A DNA stretch of 7,536 bases from a candidate division LCP-89 bacterium. GTDB taxonomy: Bacteria > Electryoneota > B3-LCP. Of the stretch, positions 6,123-7,536 are shown in pieces (the first letter of the stretch is position 1; each line of letters begins with the position of its first letter). Both the position numbers and the translations under genes were made by a program. The notes below the pieces were generated by a model. It searched no databases, was not told where the DNA came from, and was given only the letters and a program-made list of their open reading frames with translations. The DNA lies in assembly GCA_025774735.1 (NCBI GenBank), contig JALGZU010000135.1, positions 1 to 7,536 on the forward strand, written 5' to 3'.

Positions 6123-6130
6123 GAGGAAAC

Positions 6131-7030
6131 ATGAGCATACTGGTTGTAGGATCGGCTGCACTGGATTCGGTGAAAACTCCATACGGAGAGGTAAAGGATG
6201 CACTGGGTGGATCGGCGTTTTACTTTGCCGCCGCGGCGAGTTACTTCGCCCCGGTGAACGTCGTCGCCGTGGTCGGGGAGGACTTTCCATTGGAAAGAAT
6301 CGATTTTCTTAAGATGAGAGATGTGGATCTCTCCGGATTGGAAATTGCTTCCGGTCAGACGTTCCGGTGGGGGGGAAGTTACCATGACGACATGAACCAG
6401 AGAGATACGCTATTTACCCACTTGAACGTTTTTGAAACATTCTCGCCTAAAATCCCCGCCGGCTACAAGAAATCTCCTCACGTTTTTCTGGCCAACATAC
6501 ATCCGGCTCTGCAACTGGAGGTTCTCAATCAGGTGGACGATCCTGAACTGGTTATGCTGGATACCATGAACCTCTGGATAGACACTGATCTCGACAGTTT
6601 AAAACGAGTGATCTCAAAGGTGGACGCCATTATCCTGAATGATCAGGAGGCGCGTCAACTCACCGGTGAGCCTAATCTGGTGAAGGCTGCCCGTGATGTA
6701 ACCGGGATGGGTCCGAAAATTGTCATCGTTAAGAAGGGCGAGCATGGGGCTTTCATTATCTCCGACGATGATTTCTTTACCCTGCCCGCCTACCCCCTCG
6801 ACAGCCTCTTCGATCCGACGGGCGCTGGTGATTCCTTCGCCGGGGGATTGATGGGGTACCTGGCCAGGACGGGCGATCTCTCCTCGGCTTCGTTCCGGAA
6901 AGCTCTCGTCCATGGGACTGTGACAGCTTCCTATGCGGTGGAAAAGTTTTCCGTGGACCGGCTGAGGGACCTCACGCAGGCTGACATCGATTCACGCACT
7001 GAGCGGCTGTCACAGATCACCCGGTTCTGA
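6131..7030 (+). CDS. PfkB-family (ribokinase-like) sugar/nucleoside kinase, substrate unknown
   Basis: A 299-residue cytosolic kinase of the ribokinase/PfkB fold, transferring phosphate from ATP to a sugar or nucleoside hydroxyl. Motifs in order: MSILVVGSAALD start strand, substrate-side DALGGSAFYF (23-32), the magnesium-linked NDQE (170-173), KKGEHGA (201-207), and the anion hole/catalytic signature DPTGAGDSF (228-236) with D234 as probable base. ATG 6131 has an ideal AGGAGG (6121-6126) overlapping the argS stop; the frame extends upstream to 6050 but that part lies inside argS and is not family-like. It follows argS by 8 nt, implying co-transcription. Its other neighbour is mtnA, so a role near 5-methylthioribose or related 5-deoxypentose metabolism is possible, but this is inference from position only; adenosine or ribose kinase activity is equally open. 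Confidence 0.88.
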   Translation: MSILVVGSAALDSVKTPYGEVKDALGGSAFYFAAAASYFAPVNVVAVVGEDFPLERIDFLKMRDVDLSGLEIASGQTFRWGGSYHDDMNQRDTLFTHLNVFETFSPKIPAGYKKSPHVFLANIHPALQLEVLNQVDDPELVMLDTMNLWIDTDLDSLKRVISKVDAIILNDQEARQLTGEPNLVKAARDVTGMGPKIVIVKKGEHGAFIISDDDFFTLPAYPLDSLFDPTGAGDSFAGGLMGYLARTGDLSSASFRKALVHGTVTASYAVEKFSVDRLRDLTQADIDSRTERLSQITRF

Positions 7031-7074
7031 TCCCGACCAGCATGCAATGGGCGCTAAAGGGTGATTCTACAGGT

Positions 7075-7108
7075 TTGACTTGACTTCAATGGTAAAGTAG
7101 ATTAAATT
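7075..7108 (+). promoter_or_regulatory. candidate tandem promoter(s) for mtnA
   Basis: Two overlapping TTGACT boxes occur at 7075-7080 and 7080-7085. Each has an AT-rich hexamer exactly 17 bp downstream: TAGATT (7098-7103) and TAAATT (7103-7108), each matching 4 of 6 -10 bases. The expected start site falls near 7110-7116, giving a leader of about 70-75 nt before mtnA. The -35 match is good and the -10 modest. No T-tract terminator is visible between the kinase stop (7030) and this site, so read-through from the upstream operon may also contribute. Confidence 0.45.
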
Positions 7109-7121
7109 TCAATGATGGGCT

Positions 7122-7159
7122 TGAGTATTACCGTTTGGTAGAAGGCGGTATATGACTCA
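7122..7159 (+). other. imperfect hairpin in the mtnA leader with an alternative inner pairing
   Basis: TGAGT (7122-7126) pairs with ACTCA (7155-7159) and TACCG (7129-7133) with CGGTA (7146-7150), giving ten pairs around an internal loop. TACC (7129-7132) can instead pair with the nearer GGTA (7137-7140), so the two inner stems exclude each other. It lies 27 nt before the mtnA start. It may be chance; no known riboswitch was recognised. Confidence 0.3.
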
Positions 7160-7186
7160 CATACATTTACGACCGGATAACTTTCA

Positions 7187-7536
7187 ATGCACGTAAAAAC
7201 GCTGGAATGGCTGGCAGATGAGAAAAAGGTTCGCTTAATCGAACAGACCAAACTGCCGGGAGCACTTGAATACATCGAGACGGATGATTATCGCGTTATG
7301 TGTGACGCCATACGGCGGCTGGCTGTGCGCGGCGCACCTGCCATTGGTTGTGCAGGCGCTTATGGTGTCGTAATCGGAGCTCTTTCACTAGATAGCGGCG
7401 GATTCGATGCCTGGAAATCGGAATTGCGGCGGATTATGGACAAACTCAGGGCAACCCGTCCCACGGCGGTGAACCTCTTCTGGGCGATCGACCGCATGGA
7501 GCGCGTTCTGAATGAACAGACCGACGTTGATTCAGC
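7187..7536 (+). CDS. mtnA: S-methyl-5-thioribose-1-phosphate isomerase MtnA, N-terminal part (3' end outside window)
   Basis: The frame from ATG 7187 stays open to the window end, giving 116 residues of a protein usually near 340-350. MtnA converts 5-methylthioribose-1-phosphate to 5-methylthioribulose-1-phosphate in the salvage of methylthioadenosine. Clear MtnA features are the opening MHVKTLEW, LIEQTKLPG (17-25), LAVRGAPAIG (45-54) and RPTAVNLFWAIDRM (91-104). The catalytic Cys and Asp of the family lie beyond the window. The MtnA-specific RPTAVNLFWA segment separates it from the related eIF2B-type and ribose-1,5-bisphosphate isomerase branches. The Shine-Dalgarno is weak (GGA at 7175-7177, 9 nt before ATG). 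A candidate promoter and leader hairpin precede it, suggesting at least partly independent expression from the argS-kinase pair. Confidence 0.93.
   Translation, partial: MHVKTLEWLADEKKVRLIEQTKLPGALEYIETDDYRVMCDAIRRLAVRGAPAIGCAGAYGVVIGALSLDSGGFDAWKSELRRIMDKLRATRPTAVNLFWAIDRMERVLNEQTDVDS

Noticed and set aside
6050..6130. Upstream ATG 6050 as start of the PfkB kinase
   Set aside because: The extension lies inside argS and is unlike the family; ATG 6131 has an ideal AGGAGG.
7031..7074. Terminator after the PfkB kinase
   Set aside because: Only weak pairings around GCATGC are visible, with no GC-rich stem followed by a T run.
7109..7186. SAM riboswitch before mtnA
   Set aside because: The leader is too short for the common SAM-I class, I do not recognise its conserved core, and there is no terminator hairpin with a T tract.

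Overview
The window is an ordinary stretch of bacterial chromosome of middling to high GC. It is densely packed, and every recognisable gene is on the + strand. A Sec-type signal peptide on a small beta-strand-rich protein, together with the overall gene set, suggests a Gram-negative (diderm) bacterium. The mixture of gene forms (a stand-alone GlmU-type nucleotidyltransferase domain, a LytR_C-only envelope protein and an ArgRS with an altered HIGH motif) reminds me of uncultured lineages around the FCB group, but this placement is a low-confidence impression. I see no mobile elements, CRISPR arrays, tRNA or rRNA genes.

Layout: 1-229 is the 3' end of mnmA (tRNA 2-thiouridylase). Then comes a tight cluster: panB (277-1134), panC (1091-1939, overlapping panB by 44 nt) and a GlmU-like uridyltransferase domain gene (1936-2688, GTGA overlap with panC). 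A perfect dyad (2701-2719) and a near-consensus sigma70-type promoter (2729-2757) follow and drive an unrecognised exported, probably outer-membrane, protein (2785-3339). That gene ends at an intrinsic terminator (3398-3422). The next cluster is a membrane-anchored LytR_C-domain protein (3443-4036), rsfS (4040-4423), argS (4383-6122) and a PfkB-family kinase (6131-7030). After a 156-nt gap with a candidate promoter and leader hairpin, mtnA begins at 7187 and runs off the window.

Functionally, panB and panC supply two steps of pantothenate/CoA synthesis, and the GlmU-like enzyme makes a UDP-sugar (probably UDP-GlcNAc) for the envelope. mnmA, rsfS and argS serve translation. mtnA belongs to 5-methylthioadenosine/methionine salvage, and the neighbouring PfkB kinase may feed a related sugar-phosphate step.

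No new multi-gene system is evident. The points most worth a second look are: rsfS has no ATG/GTG/TTG that preserves its domain, and a well-placed Shine-Dalgarno points to an ACG start; ArgRS has Asn-Val-Val-Ser where the class I HIGH motif should be; GlmU lacks its acetyltransferase half; and the LytR_C protein lacks the LCP catalytic domain.
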